Of a stretch of 64,000 nucleotides of DNA, positions 36,152 through 45,549 are shown piece by piece. The stretch comes from Phaeobacter sp. A36a-5a (GTDB lineage Bacteria; Pseudomonadota; Alphaproteobacteria; Rhodobacterales; Rhodobacteraceae). Below the pieces are notes generated by a model. The model made no database searches and was not told where the DNA came from. It was given only the letters and a program-made list of their open reading frames with translations. Location: positions 1,054,001-1,118,000 of the forward strand of contig NZ_JBBLYU010000001.1 in assembly GCF_037911135.1 (NCBI RefSeq), read 5' to 3'. Numbering within the stretch: the stretch's first letter is position 1; each line of letters begins with the position of its first letter. Both the position numbers and the translations under genes were made by a program.

Positions 36152-39013
36152 TCAGCCCTCGTTCTCGGTCATGGCCACGTCATCGCGGGCCGGGTTGATA
36201 TCCATCGCGTGGGTGCTGTCGGTGCCAGGCTGCCAGGCAAAGCGTGACAGGCTCTCCAGCGCCAGCAGCACAGCGCCAACAACTGCCAGAAACACGCCAA
36301 GGTCGAACAGCGCAGCGGTTGCCCATTCAAATTCTTCCAGCGGTTCCCAGTGGATGTACCCAAAGGCGCTGGTCAGGAAGGGCTTGCCGCTGAACCATGA
36401 TCCCATGCCGGTTGCGGCGGCGATCAGCACACCGGATCCGATGATGCCATGATAGGGGTAGCGTTGCCGCTCGGTCGCCCAGGCAAAGCCCGACGCCATA
36501 TATTGCATGATGACCGCAATCGCCGCGATCAGCCCGGCGATAAAGCCGCCACCGGGCAGGTTGTGCCCCCGGAAGAAGATATAGGCCGCCACCATCAGCG
36601 CCAGCGGCATCATCACGCGTGTCGCCACCACCATCATCATCGGATGCGAGTCACCGGCCTGCGGCAGATCGGGCTTCCGGTTCAGCAGATAGGCCCGCAC
36701 TCGGGTGCCCAGCACCGCCTCGGTCAGCGCAAAGATCACCAGCGCGGCAATGCCAAGAACGATGATCTCGCCAAAGGTGTCGAAGCCTCGGAAATCCACC
36801 AGGATCACATTGACGACATTGGTGCCGCCGCCGCCCTTGTAGGAGTTTTCAAGGTGGAAGCCGGAAATCGTCTCACCGATGAAATCACGGGTCATCAGTG
36901 CATAGATCAGCCCCGCAACCCCAAGGCCTGAGATGCCGGCAATGGAGATGTCACGCAGGCGGGCGCCGCCAGAGCTTTCGACCGGGGTTTCCTTGGGCAT
37001 GAAGTTCAGCGCCAGCAGCATCAGAATGATGGTGACCACTTCGACCGAAATCTGCGTCAGAGCGAGATCCGGCGCTGACATGTAGTTAAAGCCCATCGAC
37101 ACCACCAGTCCAACAACGCCGATCAGCACCAGCGCCAGCAGGCGGTTGCGGTGCATGGCAACCAGAAAACCGGTTGCGATCAGCAGGCTGGCCCAGCCAA
37201 GGATCGGGATCAGCCCGACATCCTGAAGGCTGCGGGTCGGCGCCGCCAATGTGCCGGATTGATAGGCATAGAAGGACAGTACCGCGGTAAAGGTGATCAT
37301 GATCCCGGCATAGCGTGGCATCGAGCCATTGTGCATCCCGTCGGTAATGGCACGCGAAAGCCGTGTGAGCGCGCCGATCAGCGCCTCGAAAATCACCTTC
37401 GCATCCGGGCGCGGTGCGGCATCCCACATACGCATCAGCGGTTTGTGCAGCATCAGCAGGACGACACCCCCGGCAACCGCCGCCATCGACATATAAAGCG
37501 CCGGAGTAAATCCGTGCCAGAGTTTCAGCGAATAATAGGGCAGTTTCTCGCCACCAATCACGGCAGAGGCCGCAGTGGCCACCAATGGCCCGACGATCTT
37601 GGCCGAGAACAGGCCGATCAGCACGACAAGACCAACCAGAAACGCAGGAGCCAGCCACATGCCGGTGCCCGGATCATGCGGGGTCGCAGGGTAGTCGTCA
37701 CGCCTTGGCCCGAGGAAGACATGGGCGATGAAGCGGAACGAATAAGCGGCGGAGAACAAGGCCCCCAATAGCGCTAGACCCGGCACCAGATAATGTGAAC
37801 CCGCCCAGACCGTGTGAACGGCTTCCTCCAGCATCATCTCCTTCGACAGGAAACCGTTGAAGGGCGGAATGCCAGCCATCGACAGGGCCGCGACTGTGGC
37901 GATGGCAAAGGTGATCGGCATCAGGTGCCGCAGGCCGCCCAGCCGTTTGATGTCGCGGGTGTGGGCCTCGTGGTCGACAATGCCCGCGCTCATAAACAGA
38001 GCCGCCTTGAAGGTGGCATGGTTGATGATGTGGAAAACGGCGGCGACGGCAGCAAATTTGGTGCCGAACCCCAGCAGCATGGTGATCAGGCCCAGGTGGC
38101 TGACGGTGGAAAACGCCAGAAGCGCCTTCAGATCATCCTTGAACAGGGCAATGATCGCCCCCAGCACCATCGTGATCAGACCCGTCGTTGCGACGATGTA
38201 GAACCATTCCGGCGTACCGGCCAACACAGGCCACATCCGCGCCATTAGGAACAGGCCTGCCTTCACCATGGTTGCGGAGTGGAGATAGGCCGACACTGGC
38301 GTCGGTGCGGCCATGGCGTGCGGCAGCCAGAAATGAAACGGGAACTGCGCCGATTTGGTGAAGGCGCCAATCAGGATCAGGATCAGGGCCGGCAGATAGA
38401 GCGGCGAGGCCTGAATGACCTCCTTTGCGCCCAGTATCACGGTCAGATCATAAGACCCGACGATATTGCCGAGGATCAGCATGCCACCGATCATGGCAAG
38501 GCCACCGGCGCCGGTAACAGTCAGCGCCATTCGCGCGCCCTGACGTCCTTCGGGCAGATGCTTCCAGTAGCCGATCAGCAGGAAGGAACTGAGCGACGTC
38601 AGCTCCCAGAAGATCAGCAGCAGCAGAATGTTGTCCGAGGTGACAATCCCCACCATCGCGCCCTGAAACAGCAGCAGATAGGTGTAGAAATTACCCATCG
38701 GATCCTCGCGCGACAGGTAGAACCGGGCATAGAGGATGATCAGCAGGCCAATTCCAAGGATCAGCCCGGCAAAGAGAAAGCCCAGGCCGTCGAGGAAGAA
38801 ATTGGCATTCAGCCCAAGCGCCGGCAGCCAGTCGAATTGGGCCTGAATAACTTCGCCGCGCATCACCGCCGGGGCGTGCAGCATCAGTCCGACAAACGCG
38901 AGCAATGTTGTCAGGCCTGCCGCCGATGCCGAGGCATTGCGCCCGGCACGGATCAATAGCGCGGGGAATACCGCGCCGAGAAAGGGCAGGGCTGCAATCA
39001 GGAACAGGGACAC
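36152..39013 (-). CDS. mrpA: Na+/H+ antiporter fused subunit MrpA/MrpB
   Basis: The 953-residue product joins MrpA (1-780, about 20 helices, homologous to NuoL and NuoJ) and MrpB (about 800-935). Landmarks are FFLDGLGFLFAGLILGIG, FWELTSLSSFLLIGYW with the conserved Glu, HFWLPHAMAAPTPVSAYLHS, MAGIPPFNGFLSKEMM and the MrpB part FFRGHNLPGGGFIAGLIAA. The fusion is typical of alphaproteobacterial PhaAB. I place the start at a GTG (residues VSLFLIAAL) because GGAGGAG lies 8 bases before it; an ATG 21 bases upstream would put that ribosome site inside the gene. It is the first gene of mrpA/B-C-D-E-F-G, which gives sodium and pH tolerance. Confidence 0.94.
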   Translation of the reverse strand: MSLFLIAALPFLGAVFPALLIRAGRNASASAAGLTTLLAFVGLMLHAPAVMRGEVIQAQFDWLPALGLNANFFLDGLGFLFAGLILGIGLLIILYARFYLSREDPMGNFYTYLLLFQGAMVGIVTSDNILLLLIFWELTSLSSFLLIGYWKHLPEGRQGARMALTVTGAGGLAMIGGMLILGNIVGSYDLTVILGAKEVIQASPLYLPALILILIGAFTKSAQFPFHFWLPHAMAAPTPVSAYLHSATMVKAGLFLMARMWPVLAGTPEWFYIVATTGLITMVLGAIIALFKDDLKALLAFSTVSHLGLITMLLGFGTKFAAVAAVFHIINHATFKAALFMSAGIVDHEAHTRDIKRLGGLRHLMPITFAIATVAALSMAGIPPFNGFLSKEMMLEEAVHTVWAGSHYLVPGLALLGALFSAAYSFRFIAHVFLGPRRDDYPATPHDPGTGMWLAPAFLVGLVVLIGLFSAKIVGPLVATAASAVIGGEKLPYYSLKLWHGFTPALYMSMAAVAGGVVLLMLHKPLMRMWDAAPRPDAKVIFEALIGALTRLSRAITDGMHNGSMPRYAGIMITFTAVLSFYAYQSGTLAAPTRSLQDVGLIPILGWASLLIATGFLVAMHRNRLLALVLIGVVGLVVSMGFNYMSAPDLALTQISVEVVTIILMLLALNFMPKETPVESSGGARLRDISIAGISGLGVAGLIYALMTRDFIGETISGFHLENSYKGGGGTNVVNVILVDFRGFDTFGEIIVLGIAALVIFALTEAVLGTRVRAYLLNRKPDLPQAGDSHPMMMVVATRVMMPLALMVAAYIFFRGHNLPGGGFIAGLIAAIAVIMQYMASGFAWATERQRYPYHGIIGSGVLIAAATGMGSWFSGKPFLTSAFGYIHWEPLEEFEWATAALFDLGVFLAVVGAVLLALESLSRFAWQPGTDSTHAMDINPARDDVAMTENEG

Positions 39014-39277
39014 GTGCGGTTCTCCTCCATGCACAAGGCCAGATCGTTTGGTGCCTAAGCAATTTTTCGCAACTGTGCCAGCCCCGACCGCGCCTGCAAA
39101 CCCTGCAAAGGCAGCGATCCGGTGAGTTTTTTGCCCGCCGCAGCAATTTGGCGCGGCCCGGTGTCAGGTTGACAACAACTTGATCACCATGCGGGATGTC
39201 TCAGGCTGAACACTTTGCAGGAACCTGCTAGGTCTTGGGTCATGTAGGACGGCGCCGGCAGCGCGGGGAGAGGCCAG

Positions 39278-39841
39278 ATGTCGCATTCTCAATCAAAACG
39301 GTCAGATAACTCCGGCCCTCAGACTGATGGCGCGGACAGTGACCCGGCAGCTGAGGCGGAGGCGGGTGATCCGTTGATCTCGCGGCGTCGATTGCTGCAG
39401 GCCGGTGTGGCCTTCGCGGGGGTCGCCATTGCGGGGGGCGGTGGATATACATGGTGGCGCAGGCAACCCCCGGCCCATGACCGTCCCCGCCTGTCGGTTG
39501 AGGACGCATTTGCCAGGGCCAAGGCGGGGGAGCTGATCCTGGTAGATATCCGCACACCGCGTGAGTGGCGGGCCAGCGGTGTGCCAGTGGGCAGCCATCA
39601 GATCGACATGCGGCGTGAGGATTTTCTGGCCGCGCTTGATCGCGTCACCGGTGGTGATCGCAGCGCGCCGCTGGCCCTGATCTGCGCGCGCGGTGTGCGC
39701 TCCGCCCGGGTGACGCTGGCGCTGGACGCGGCCGGTTATACAAATGTGATCGACGTGCCGGAGGGGATGCTCGGCTCCGCCGCCGGGCCGGGATGGCTGC
39801 GCAGCAATCTGCCGGTCGCGCGCTGGACGGGGCAGGGCTGA
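39278..39841 (+). CDS. Tat-exported rhodanese-like protein
   Basis: The 187-residue product has a twin-arginine-like motif SRRRLLQAG at 35-43, then a hydrophobic stretch (VAFAGVAIAGGGG), so it is anchored in or exported across the inner membrane. Residues 72-185 are a rhodanese domain with the DIRTPREW strand and Cys136 in LICARGVRSARV as likely persulfide carrier. The loop CARGVRS is six residues long, as in sulfurtransferases. GGGGAGAGG precedes the start. It overlaps the esterase gene (TGATG), so they are co-translated. Sulfur transfer outside the cytosol is plausible given the sox genes at 52-61 kb. Confidence 0.82.
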   Translation: MSHSQSKRSDNSGPQTDGADSDPAAEAEAGDPLISRRRLLQAGVAFAGVAIAGGGGYTWWRRQPPAHDRPRLSVEDAFARAKAGELILVDIRTPREWRASGVPVGSHQIDMRREDFLAALDRVTGGDRSAPLALICARGVRSARVTLALDAAGYTNVIDVPEGMLGSAAGPGWLRSNLPVARWTGQG

Positions 39842-40701
39842 TGAAACGGGTGATAGCAGGTATGGGGCGCCTCTGGCCGGGCGTAAGCGTTGCTCTGTCG
39901 AGCCTGCTTTTCGGCTCGGCGCTACAGGCTGGATGCGGGCCCCTCGCCGATGCCTGCCAGATTGACGGGGGTGACTATCACATCGTGTTGCCGGATACCG
40001 GCGATGAAAAAGCGCTGCCGGCGGTGATGTTCCTGCACGGCTACGGCGGGTCGGGTGAGGCTGCACTGCGCAATCGCGCGATGGTCGATGGGTTGAACGA
40101 TCGGGGCTACGCGGTGATCGCCCCCACGGCGCTGCCGCGCAATCCCGGTGGCCCTCGCTCTTGGGCGTTCTTGCCGGATTTCGGTGGTCGCGACGAATCC
40201 GCGTTTTTTGAGGCGGTGCTGGCAGATGCTGAACATAGGTTTAATATCGACCGGAAATCCGTTGTTTTATCAGGATTTTCCGCAGGTGCCTTCATGGTCA
40301 GCTATCTGGCCTGTGCAACCCCCGATCAATTTGCCGCTTACGCAACGATTGCGGGCAGTTTCTGGCGGCCGCAGCCTGAGAGCTGCACCGGTCCGGTGCG
40401 TTTGATGCACACTCACGGATGGCGCGATGAGGTGGTGCCGCTGGAAGGCCGATACCTTGGCAATCGTCGTTTTCAGCAGGGAGATATCTTTGCCGGGCTT
40501 GAGCTGTGGCGCGATACCAACGGCTGCACGACACATGCGCCAAGCCACAGCGGATCTGAAGGTGGCACCCTGCGGCGCCGATGGGCCTGCGGTACAGGCG
40601 CAGATATCGACGTGGTGCTTTTCGACGGCGGGCACCGGGTGCCGGAGGGCTGGGCCGCATGGCTTGCCGATTGGTTCGAGGATCGCCCGCTGTCGCAGTA
40701 G
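39841..40701 (+). CDS. Exported alpha/beta hydrolase (LpqC / PHB depolymerase type)
   Basis: The 286-residue product begins with a signal peptide (about 1-30, ending SALQA). It is an alpha/beta hydrolase of the LpqC, feruloyl esterase and polyhydroxybutyrate depolymerase group. The oxyanion loop FLHGYGG is at 64-70, nucleophile Ser147 in GFSAGAF, Asp196 in WRDEVVP and His265 in DGGHRVPEGW. Cys pairs (Cys32/Cys39 and Cys229/Cys250) suit a periplasmic enzyme. The start is fixed by the TGATG overlap with the rhodanese gene. The substrate is likely an ester polymer or plant-type ester, not decided. Confidence 0.8.
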   Translation: MKRVIAGMGRLWPGVSVALSSLLFGSALQAGCGPLADACQIDGGDYHIVLPDTGDEKALPAVMFLHGYGGSGEAALRNRAMVDGLNDRGYAVIAPTALPRNPGGPRSWAFLPDFGGRDESAFFEAVLADAEHRFNIDRKSVVLSGFSAGAFMVSYLACATPDQFAAYATIAGSFWRPQPESCTGPVRLMHTHGWRDEVVPLEGRYLGNRRFQQGDIFAGLELWRDTNGCTTHAPSHSGSEGGTLRRRWACGTGADIDVVLFDGGHRVPEGWAAWLADWFEDRPLSQ

Positions 40702-40742
40702 TGCAACATATGGCGTCGATGAGGCGGCTGTGAATTCTCAAT

Positions 40743-40776
40743 AAAAAATTCCGGCGAAACCTGATGGTTCCTGCCG
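40743..40776. terminator. Bidirectional terminator between esterase and opgH
   Basis: CGGC...GCCG (40752-40776) encloses an inner AACC-TGAT-GGTT hairpin. On the minus strand the stem is followed by ATTTTTTATT, which suits termination of opgH; on the plus strand by AAGTTTTC. Both convergent genes end just outside it. Confidence 0.65.
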
Positions 40777-40827
40777 AAGTTTTCAATTTAATGCAAATTG
40801 TGGATATTTTCGCCTGAACTGTCTTTT

Positions 40828-42738
40828 TTACTCAGCGGCTGTGGGATGGGCGGGGGATCGCTCCAATGCCAGGCGCAACCTGTCCCGTCTGGCACGGGCG
40901 ATGCGGGTGATGCGGGGCTCGTTGTGGACCTCACGGGTGGCCAGAAGGGCTTTGGCAAAGCGCTGCAACGGTACGCCCGACAGGGCCGACAGGGGCACCG
41001 CAAGGATCAGCGATACGGCGATTGGCAATAGCCAGACGGATACCACGCCGGCAAGAATCCCCGTCCACAGCGCGATGCCGCTGACGGTTTCCAGCGCGTG
41101 GCAGGTGAACAGCGTGCGCCAGGAGTAGCTGCCACCGTCGCGTGCCTGCGGCGCCCATCCCTTTTGGAGGCCAAAGGCGGTGCGCAGCACCGCGATCATC
41201 TGCTGAACCATCAGGATCGGCGCATAAAGGATCGCGAGCAGGATTTCCGTCAACAGTGACAGGGCAAAGGCGCCCGCGCCGCCATAGTCGGAGAAGCGGC
41301 TCCCGGTCATCGGCAGCGCCGCCACGGCCAGAAGCTTTGGGGCGAGCAGCATGGCATAGATGAGCAGGATCACCAGCACATGGCGCGGCTCTGACATGTC
41401 CGGCCAGGAGGGCATCAGCGGATTAGTTTCACTGAAATAGGTCAGGACCGAGGCTTCCTCGCCACGTCCGATGAGCGCCCAGATCACCAGCAGGGCGAAC
41501 CAGACTGGCGCCATCAGGTAGCCAATGGCCCCATGCAGCAGATGAAAGCGTGACAAGGCGCGAAACCCCTTGGCGTTGAGCAGGTTCAGGTGCTGTAGAT
41601 TGCCCTGACACCAGCGCCGATCCCGCAGCACATGGTCAATCAGCGTCTGCGGAGTTTCTTCGTAAGACCCACGAATGCGGGGCAGGAACTGAACGCTCCA
41701 ACCGGCGCGACGCAGCAGCCCGGCCTCCACGAAATCATGGCTCATGATCAGCTTTTCACCACCAAAGACAGAGCGCAGCGGCGGCAACCCCGCACAGGCG
41801 GCAAAGGCACGGGTACGGATGATCGCATTATGCCCCCAGTAGTTGCCTTCATGCCCTGCCCAGCGGGCCAGACCTTCGGCCAGAGCCAGGCCGTAGACGC
41901 CATTGGCAAACTGCTGCATCCGGCCAAAGACGGAATGCGCACCGATCAGCTGCGGATAGCTCTGGATCAGACCTGCGCCGGGATCACGGGCCAGCGCGTC
42001 GGCCAGATGGGCAATGGCGCGCCCGGTCATCAGGCTGTCGGCATCGAGCACCAGCATGGCGTCCCAGCCGGCGCCCCACCGGCGCACCCAGTCGGCGATA
42101 TTGCCGACCTTGCGTCCTGCATTGTCATCGCGGCGCCGATAATAGAGCTGGGCCCCTGCGGGGAGCATACTGCGCAGGGCCTCGACACTGGCACGTTCCT
42201 CTGCGGCGATGGCATCGTCACGGGTGTCGGACAGGATGAACATTGCATAGTCATGGACACCGCCACGGGCGTGCAGCTCTTCCAGCATGGATTGGGCATT
42301 GCCAAGTACATACCAGGGGACCTCGTTGTAGATCGGCATCAGGAGCGCGACCTTCATCCGCTGCGGGCGGCCTCGTCCCAGCGCGCGGGGGCGCTGGGAC
42401 AGGCCCCAGAGACCCAGAAGAACGGTAGAGACCGAAAAGCAGATCCAGAAGAAATTGAACGCGATCAACACCAGAAGTGCGACCTCCAGCATGGAAAACC
42501 CGTCTGCCGCGAACCAGTCCTTCATACCCCAGGTCAACAGCCCCGTAGCGGCCATCGCCGGAGAGAAGGCCAGAACACGCCATAGCGCCACCTGACGCTG
42601 GCTTGACTCGCGGGGCTGTCCGCCGGTTGCCACGTTGTCACCGGGTAAGGGGCAGGCGTGATCCTGAAAATGGGCACCGAAATTCTGCTCTGGCATAGCC
42701 AGCGGTTGTTCCGGTGGGGTCAGGGAGAAATTGGTCAT
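40828..42738 (-). CDS. opgH: Glucans biosynthesis glucosyltransferase OpgH
   Basis: The 636-residue inner-membrane protein polymerises the beta-1,2-glucose backbone of osmoregulated periplasmic glucans from UDP-glucose. It is a GT2 enzyme with MPIYNEVPWYVLGNAQSM, the metal motif DAD (VLDADSLM) and the acceptor motif RDRRWCQGNLQHLNLL (Q/RxxRW type). About two helices precede and five or more follow the catalytic domain. It is shorter than E. coli OpgH (847) because the long N-terminal cytosolic region is missing, as in Rhodobacter. The ATG overlaps the opgG stop as ATGA; a GTG nine bases upstream is the alternative. Confidence 0.93.
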   Translation of the reverse strand: MTNFSLTPPEQPLAMPEQNFGAHFQDHACPLPGDNVATGGQPRESSQRQVALWRVLAFSPAMAATGLLTWGMKDWFAADGFSMLEVALLVLIAFNFFWICFSVSTVLLGLWGLSQRPRALGRGRPQRMKVALLMPIYNEVPWYVLGNAQSMLEELHARGGVHDYAMFILSDTRDDAIAAEERASVEALRSMLPAGAQLYYRRRDDNAGRKVGNIADWVRRWGAGWDAMLVLDADSLMTGRAIAHLADALARDPGAGLIQSYPQLIGAHSVFGRMQQFANGVYGLALAEGLARWAGHEGNYWGHNAIIRTRAFAACAGLPPLRSVFGGEKLIMSHDFVEAGLLRRAGWSVQFLPRIRGSYEETPQTLIDHVLRDRRWCQGNLQHLNLLNAKGFRALSRFHLLHGAIGYLMAPVWFALLVIWALIGRGEEASVLTYFSETNPLMPSWPDMSEPRHVLVILLIYAMLLAPKLLAVAALPMTGSRFSDYGGAGAFALSLLTEILLAILYAPILMVQQMIAVLRTAFGLQKGWAPQARDGGSYSWRTLFTCHALETVSGIALWTGILAGVVSVWLLPIAVSLILAVPLSALSGVPLQRFAKALLATREVHNEPRITRIARARRDRLRLALERSPAHPTAAE

Positions 42739-44258
42739 TTGGTCCACCGGTAAAGCCAGACTTCGGAGGCGGGCTGATCATCCTTGCGCAGTTCAGCGCG
42801 CAATTCGACGTGGTCGCGTTCGCCCGGGTCAAAGGCGAAGGCCAACCGCACCCCGCCAGTTTCCGGGTTTTGCTGCAAGACGCCTTCGGTTGGGGTGACA
42901 TGAGGTGACGTGATATGCGCCTTTAGATCATCAACGCCACCGGCAAACAGCGGATGGGCGGCGAAATCGATGGTGATGATCCGACCCGGATCACCAAAGA
43001 TGCGCGCGCCCGCGGCGGTGTTGATCACCTGTGGCACCGGCAGATCCGGGCCGTTGCCCCAGGTCAGCCGATAGTCAATGGCAATCTCTGAGCCAGGGGC
43101 GTAGCTGTCGCGGGGGCGCCAATAGGCCACGATATTGTCGTAGATTTCCTTGTCCGCCGGGATTTCGACCAGCGTGACGGCGCCTTTGCCCCAATCACCC
43201 TTCGGCTCAACCCAGAGCGCCGGGCGCTGGTGATAATGCGCTTCCAGATCCTCATAATCAGACAGCAGCCGCGGGCGCTGCATCAGGCCAAAGCCACGCG
43301 GGTTTTCATCGACAAAGGACGACAGCTGCAGCGTCTTGGGGTTGGCCAGTGGGCGCCACAGGGTCTCGCCGTTGCCGTTGACCACCAGCAGACCGTCGCT
43401 GTCGTGAACCGCAGGGCGGAAATCGTCAAACCGGTTGCGATTGGTCTGATCAAACAGGAACATCGAGGTGAGTGGTCCAAGCCCGATATTGTCCAGTTCC
43501 GCACGTGCAAACAGGCGCGCCTCGACATCCATCACCGTGTCTTGCCCCGGCAGTATGTCAAACCGGTAGGCCCCGGTGACAGACGGCGAATCCATCAGCG
43601 CATGGACGATCATGTTCTTTTGGCCGGGAACTGGAGCTTCGAGCCAGAAGGCAGTGAATTCAGGGAATTCTTCGCCCTTGGAGGTAGCGGTATTCACCGC
43701 CAGGCCGCGCGCCGACAACCCATAGGTGTGTGCAGCCCCGATGGCCCGGAAATAACTCGCGCCCTGGAATACGCAGAATTCCGTTTTCTTGCCGGGTTCC
43801 TTTAGATCGGTCCGCAGCCGGAAACCGGAGTAGCCGAGGCTGTCGTCGACGCTGAGGTCGGGGGCTTTGTCGGTTTTGTCAAACAGCGACAGGTCAAAGG
43901 CCACCGGCTGGGCGAGGCCGTTTTCCACGGTGTAGATCTCGACCGGGCGCGGGAAATAAAGGCCGGGCAGAAAGAAATCGACATTGTAGCTGCGCGGGGT
44001 CTTCGACCAGAGCGCATCGCGGCTGCGGAACCAGCGGGTCTGGTATTCCTCATAGGTCTGCTCCTGCCAGTCCTGCGGCACGCTGGGCCGGGGCGCGTAA
44101 GGGGCGGCCGCCAACTCGCGCGCCAGCGCCACAACCGTTTCGCGCGAGAATGCAGGGCCTCCGGTCGCACGCGCAGGCGAGGTCAGCGCGCCAAGCGCAA
44201 GCGGGGCCGTGCTGGCCATGGCGGTTGCCAGAAAGGTGCGTCGCGAGAATTCTTTCAT
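42735..44258 (-). CDS. opgG: Periplasmic glucans biosynthesis protein OpgG/OpgD
   Basis: The 507-residue product has a twin-arginine signal (FSRRTFLATAMA) and the MdoG fold: N-terminal beta-sandwich (about 50-390) and C-terminal immunoglobulin-like domain (about 400-507). It shapes or branches the glucan backbone in the periplasm. Tat export points to OpgD while length fits OpgG (511); Rhodobacter has a single OpgG here. The start at MKEFSRRT overlaps the opgC stop as ATGA; another ATG 15 bases upstream is possible. It sits between opgC and opgH. Confidence 0.9.
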   Translation of the reverse strand: MKEFSRRTFLATAMASTAPLALGALTSPARATGGPAFSRETVVALARELAAAPYAPRPSVPQDWQEQTYEEYQTRWFRSRDALWSKTPRSYNVDFFLPGLYFPRPVEIYTVENGLAQPVAFDLSLFDKTDKAPDLSVDDSLGYSGFRLRTDLKEPGKKTEFCVFQGASYFRAIGAAHTYGLSARGLAVNTATSKGEEFPEFTAFWLEAPVPGQKNMIVHALMDSPSVTGAYRFDILPGQDTVMDVEARLFARAELDNIGLGPLTSMFLFDQTNRNRFDDFRPAVHDSDGLLVVNGNGETLWRPLANPKTLQLSSFVDENPRGFGLMQRPRLLSDYEDLEAHYHQRPALWVEPKGDWGKGAVTLVEIPADKEIYDNIVAYWRPRDSYAPGSEIAIDYRLTWGNGPDLPVPQVINTAAGARIFGDPGRIITIDFAAHPLFAGGVDDLKAHITSPHVTPTEGVLQQNPETGGVRLAFAFDPGERDHVELRAELRKDDQPASEVWLYRWTK

Positions 44259-45526
44259 CTCTTGGTTTTCCATGGATGTGATTTGAACCAGGCAGCGATA
44301 TAGGCGCAGCCGATGATCAGGCCAAACCCGGTGAGGTTAAAAAATGCAGTGGTCATGATCGACCTGTCAGTGAGATCCATGGCAAAGCCCAGCAACCGAG
44401 CCAGCGCCATGGAAAACACAAAGACCGCAAGCGATTGCTGACCGACTTTGGTGATCAGCGACAGCAGCACGGCCCAGATCCGGGCGGGCGTGGATCGCCC
44501 GTAGGCGATCAGACGGCGACCGCCTTCGCCCGCAACCACCCAGCCGAGGTAGGCCAGCGACAGGAAATGGCCATAGCGCAAAAGGCCAAAGTCGGTTTTT
44601 TCCCGCCATTCGGCTGTCAGCTGCCAGGTCGGTCGGATCAGCTCCGCCAGACTGGTGTTCCAGGCTTCAACCCAGAGGAAGACTTTCCAGGAGCCGAAGG
44701 GCGCCAGCAGGAGCAGATAGGCCGTGGCTATGATCATCAGTCCGCGTGAGACCGGCGGGGCGGGCAGCCAGCCTTTCATGAAGGCAAAGCCGGTGAAGAA
44801 CAGCAGCTGCCAGCCAAAGGGGTTGAAAAACCATTCGCGGCTCGACCAGGGTTCGGCGGAGAGCGACAGCCCATTCGGCCCGAGGCCGATCATATACGGG
44901 TTGGCCAGCAGCCAGATCGCGATCGAGGTGGCCGCCACAGCCCAGACGCCGACGCGTTCCAGCCCCATCATCAGCGGCATCAGCCCCAACACGACGAGAT
45001 ACATCGGCAGAATGTCAAAGTAGTTTGGCACGTAGCTGAGCGTCATCAGCCCAACCAGCTGCGGCACCGGGTTTTCAAAGAACGGCAACAGGTTCAGCGA
45101 GGCAATATAGCTCTTGTCAAAAGCCCCGTAGAGATCCAGCGCCGCCATGGTGGTGGCGAGAAAGACAAACAGGCCGATATGGGCCCAGTAGACTTGCCAG
45201 CAGCGAAACACCACGCGGGCGCTGCCAATCAGCCAGCCGCGGCGGGCAAAGGTGCCGCCAAAGGCGATTGCCGAGGCCATGCCCGAACAGAAGACAAAGA
45301 TCTCCGTCGCGTCAGAGAAGCCAAACCGGGCCGGAATCCAGCCGGTCCAGCGGTTCCCGGGAATATGAGCGCACAGGATGATGAACATCGCAATGCCGCG
45401 GTAGAAATCCAGCCGGGGATCGCGAAGCGCGCGGGTCTGCGCGTCCGATTGCGGGGCAACCGGGCGATTGGCCACTGGAGTGGTCTCGGTGCCCTTGGCA
45501 CCGGGAAAGGGCGAGATGGTCGCCAT
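44255..45526 (-). CDS. opgC: OpgC succinyltransferase-type membrane protein
   Basis: The 423-residue integral membrane protein has about ten helices and the OpgC family signature DPRLDFYRGIAMFIILCAHI plus the following EIFVFCSGMASAIAFGG. OpgC of Rhodobacter sphaeroides O-succinylates periplasmic glucans and makes them anionic. The N-terminal 30 residues are cytosolic. AAGGAC lies about 11 bases before the ATG. The gene overlaps opgG by 4 bases and follows the TPR gene by 23. Confidence 0.92.
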   Translation of the reverse strand: MATISPFPGAKGTETTPVANRPVAPQSDAQTRALRDPRLDFYRGIAMFIILCAHIPGNRWTGWIPARFGFSDATEIFVFCSGMASAIAFGGTFARRGWLIGSARVVFRCWQVYWAHIGLFVFLATTMAALDLYGAFDKSYIASLNLLPFFENPVPQLVGLMTLSYVPNYFDILPMYLVVLGLMPLMMGLERVGVWAVAATSIAIWLLANPYMIGLGPNGLSLSAEPWSSREWFFNPFGWQLLFFTGFAFMKGWLPAPPVSRGLMIIATAYLLLLAPFGSWKVFLWVEAWNTSLAELIRPTWQLTAEWREKTDFGLLRYGHFLSLAYLGWVVAGEGGRRLIAYGRSTPARIWAVLLSLITKVGQQSLAVFVFSMALARLLGFAMDLTDRSIMTTAFFNLTGFGLIIGCAYIAAWFKSHPWKTKR

Positions 45527-45549
45527 AGGCTGTTGTGTCCTTACTTTTG

